Below are positions 5,984 through 7,796 of a stretch of 7,796 bases of DNA, piece by piece. Source of the DNA: Desulfurococcales archaeon (GTDB taxonomy: Archaea; Thermoproteota; Thermoprotei_A; Sulfolobales; NBVN01); contig JAGDWE010000003.1 of assembly GCA_023255965.1 (NCBI GenBank), positions 1 to 7,796 of the forward strand, read 5' to 3'. The notes under the pieces are model-generated. The model saw only the letters and a list, made by a program, of their open reading frames with translations, searched no databases and had not been told where the DNA came from. Within the stretch, counting starts at the first letter, position 1. The number at the start of each line of letters is the position of its first letter. A program made the position numbers and the translations under genes.

Positions 5984-7309
5984 CTACTTACCTGCCTTCC
6001 TAATTGGGAATCCAGGTTTAACCAACTTATTTAGGTCGAGGACCTCAGATATAGTAGCGTCATCGAAGCCTAGCTCCTTAAGTAATGCCATTAAGTCCTT
6101 ACCCTTGCTTAGCTCTACGGCTAATTCGGCTGCCTTATCGTAGCCTATAAGGGGGGTTAAAATGGTTATTAAGGCTCGACTGTTCATAGCTAATCTCTGC
6201 ATCCTCTCAATATTAGGACTCAAGTTCTTGAGGACTTTTTCCCCCAGCTTCCTAATAGCCTCGGAGAGCAGCGTTATCTGGGTAATTATGTTGTAACCTA
6301 TTAGTGGTATACCCATGCTTAACTCGAACTCCCCTAATGTATTAGCTAAGGTATTAGAATGATCAAGGCCCACTACCTGGACGGCCGCGAGCATTGCTGC
6401 CTCAACCGTTACGGGATTCTCCTTTCCAGGCATTATACTACTTCCGGGAACTTCCTGAGGGATATCTACCTCATTAAGCCCTGTATTAGGGCCTGAGTAC
6501 ATCAACCTTAAGTCCTGACATAACCTGAGCATATCTAAGGCTAGAACCCTTAAGCCGCCGCTTAAAGCTACTAAATCACTTAATGACCTCATACCCCTAG
6601 ACATGCACTTAGACACCGTTAAATTAATTCCAGTTAGATCCCTCAGTATACTAAGCACCAACCTTGGATACTCTGGATGCGCGTTAATACCGGTGCCAAC
6701 AGCAGTACCCCCCAACGGTATGTCCATGATGTAATCTAGAGCATTATGTATTAAAGTTAGATCATATTTAAATGCACTCGAATACGCCCCTAGCTCTAAT
6801 CCTAAGGTAACCGGAAGCGCGTCCCTTAAGTGGGTTCTACCAGGCTTTACTACGTCGCTATACTTCAACGCAAGCTCGTCTAGCACATTGATGAGGCCCC
6901 TTAGCGAGGGAATCAAATTATCCCTGACCTCAACTATTGCAGCTATCCTTATGGCTGAAGTAACTACGTCATTAGTTGATTGACACATATTTACGTGATC
7001 GTTAGGATGGACCTCACAACCGCATAGCTCAGAAGCTCTCCAGGCGATGACCTCATTAACGTTCATATTTAAGCCCGTGCCGGAGCCCGTCTGATAGACG
7101 TCAACTACCACTTTATCATCGTGAAGGCCGTTAGCTAGTTCGAGGGAGGCTTTAGCTATGGCTTCGCCTAATCTTTCATCGAGCAGTCCCAGAGATGAGT
7201 TGGCCTTAGCTGCAGCATATTTAATGATTCCCATAGCCCATATGATTCTACGAGGGAATTTGGTGCCAGTATTGAGAAATACGTTTACCGCCCTTTCAGT
7301 GTATTTCAA
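5984..7309 (-). CDS. fumC: Class II fumarate hydratase (fumarase C type)
   Basis: This enzyme interconverts fumarate and malate in the cytoplasm, in the (reductive or oxidative) citric acid cycle. The 441-residue protein has all superfamily blocks: GSGT (75-78), NMNxNE (81-86), HPNDHVN (101-107), QSTND (110-114), GRTHL (157-161), GGTAVGTG (200-207) and the signature loop GSSIMPGKENP (289-299) with the catalytic serine. His160 in GRTHL, where aspartases have Gln, favours fumarase over aspartate ammonia-lyase. The start is TTG, directly after an in-frame TAA, so no longer form is possible; a GGGGG ribosome-like site lies 7 nt upstream. The protein begins at the block matching QTxRAxxNF and lacks the ~20 residues (VPxxxYYGA) that usually precede it. 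The signature loop has Glu where Val is usual (KENP). Confidence 0.94.
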   Translation of the reverse strand: MKYTERAVNVFLNTGTKFPRRIIWAMGIIKYAAAKANSSLGLLDERLGEAIAKASLELANGLHDDKVVVDVYQTGSGTGLNMNVNEVIAWRASELCGCEVHPNDHVNMCQSTNDVVTSAIRIAAIVEVRDNLIPSLRGLINVLDELALKYSDVVKPGRTHLRDALPVTLGLELGAYSSAFKYDLTLIHNALDYIMDIPLGGTAVGTGINAHPEYPRLVLSILRDLTGINLTVSKCMSRGMRSLSDLVALSGGLRVLALDMLRLCQDLRLMYSGPNTGLNEVDIPQEVPGSSIMPGKENPVTVEAAMLAAVQVVGLDHSNTLANTLGEFELSMGIPLIGYNIITQITLLSEAIRKLGEKVLKNLSPNIERMQRLAMNSRALITILTPLIGYDKAAELAVELSKGKDLMALLKELGFDDATISEVLDLNKLVKPGFPIRKAGK

Positions 7310-7316
7310 TTACATA

Positions 7317-7356
7317 CCCCCTAATATCTCATAATTATAGTGTAAGTAATAAATTT
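7317..7356 (-). promoter_or_regulatory. Promoter and ribosome site of fumC
   Basis: A TATA-like AAATTTATTA (minus strand, 7347-7356) predicts transcription start near 7325. GGGGG at 7317-7321 then sits 7 nt before the TTG start codon, giving a short leader of about 15 nt. The rest of the 7357-7595 gap shows no gene; one small hairpin-like AGTATAGTTCATACT (about 7410-7424) is too weak to interpret. Confidence 0.5.
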
Positions 7357-7595
7357 CTCGTACCTACCCTATAGTGGCTTTATAGGCAGTTCAGTGCTGT
7401 ATTCCATTAGTATAGTTCATACTGACCTTAGACGAATACCTCCCCATCAAGCGGACTAAAGACGTGAATTAAAATCGTGACCTCAATGGAATTAAATCTA
7501 TGGCTCTGCGAGATAATAAAGCATTACTTGGGGACTACTCCCTAGGCTTGTGATCGTTTAAATCGTTGCAAATAAATTCGAAACGCCTACCTAAG

Positions 7596-7741
7596 TTAAT
7601 GCAGCCAGCATGAGACTAAGTGCCCGTTACCTAAGTCCTTAATTAGCGGCTCCTCGCGCCTACATAAATCCATAGCATAGGGGCACCTAGGATGAAATCT
7701 ACAACCAGGTGATGGATTGATCAGGCTTGGTATTGAGCCAG
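7596..7741 (-). pseudogene. C-terminal stub of an oligopeptide/dipeptide ABC transporter ATPase (OppD/DppD type)
   Basis: The frame ending at TAA 7596-7598 reads GSIPSLINPSPGCRFHPRCPY and then AMDLCRREEPLIKD, finishing in VSCWLH. This is the characteristic C-terminal extension of OppD/DppD/OppF ATPases: PSGCxFHPRCPYAMxxC, then E-P and a terminal C-W/H, with four cysteines. In such proteins it follows the ATP-binding domain and gives specificity to peptide or sugar importers. Only ~48 codons remain. Upstream the frame runs into the hairpin end of an IS200/IS605-like element and meets a stop codon (TAA) inside it, so Walker A, Walker B and signature motifs are missing here. The other part of the gene should lie beyond the element, outside the window. 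No partner transport genes are seen downstream. Loss of function is inferred. Confidence 0.87.
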
Positions 7742-7796
7742 CTGACCTCCTCCCCGCCTTAAAGGGGCGAGGGTTCCCCTGCCCTTAAAGCGGGTG
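7742..7796 (-). mobile_element. Right end of an IS200/IS605-type element (TnpB omega-RNA 3' region), cut by the window edge
   Basis: The minus strand reads GGGAACCCTCGCCCCTTTAA then GGCGGGGAGGAGGTCAG, the pattern found downstream of tnpB in many archaeal IS200/IS605 elements. Hairpin CCTCGCC/GGCGGGG (7 bp, one G-U only as minus-strand RNA) has loop CCTTTAA. A second one, CCCGC/GC(A)GGG with loop TTTAAGG, lies before it (7775-7794). The terminal TCAG (7742-7745) fits a TCAx right-end cleavage tetranucleotide. Such ends fold into the scaffold of the TnpB guide RNA, with flanking host DNA as guide. The guide here would start CTGGCTCAATACCAAG, from the broken ABC gene. The tnpB gene itself is expected beyond 7796 on the minus strand and is not seen. 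Confidence 0.8.

Noticed and set aside
5984..7309. Aspartate ammonia-lyase as an alternative identity
   Set aside because: GRTHL carries His where aspartases have Gln and the HPNDHVN block is fumarase-like, although the superfamily overlap means a small doubt remains.
7742..7796. Two similar hairpin units with TTTAAGG loops as the start of a CRISPR array
   Set aside because: The units differ in length and sequence, have no spacer between them, and match the known right end of IS200/IS605 elements.

Overview
The window reads as chromosomal DNA from a hyperthermophilic crenarchaeon, most likely Thermoproteales. TATA-like boxes lie about 25-27 bp before likely leaderless or short-leader starts. 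GTG and TTG starts are common, the DNA is moderately AT-rich with GC-rich RNA genes, and a box C/D guide sRNA appears to target tRNA position C56. That last solution is known from Pyrobaculum, which lacks the protein enzyme for this modification. No species can be named from sequence reading alone.

Layout, left to right (every gene recognised is on the minus strand, so transcription runs right to left). 1-200: GC-rich, no gene seen, possible structured RNA. 201-276: tRNA-Arg(CCG). 325-384: box C/D sRNA overlapping the feoC stop. 377-610: FeoC-like winged-helix protein with four cysteines. 637-2757: FeoB ferrous iron transporter. 2950-3198: FeoA. 3195-3854: DtxR-family metal-dependent regulator. 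3887-5053: MFS-like permease. 5054-5983: a poorly coding stretch with two unrecognised small ORFs, one probably frameshifted, and a large inverted repeat at 5798-5866. 5984-7309: class II fumarase starting at TTG. 7596-7741: C-terminal stub of an oligopeptide ABC transporter ATPase. 7742-7796: right end of an IS200/IS605-type element that cuts the ABC gene and runs off the window.

The centre is an iron-uptake locus. The DtxR-family regulator is translationally coupled to feoA, and feoB-feoC follow from their own promoter. The same 22-bp inverted repeat, AAATTTAGA-N4-TCTAAATTT, overlaps the TATA-to-start region of both dtxR and feoB and occurs nowhere else that I could find. It is almost certainly the regulator's operator, giving autoregulation plus iron repression of feoB. 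feoA would be controlled through the dtxR promoter.

The most interesting items are the C56-directed sRNA at the feoC stop codon, the matched operator pair, the two-copy CCGTTAACGG palindrome structure, and the transposon end whose omega-RNA-like hairpin abuts the truncated opp-type gene.
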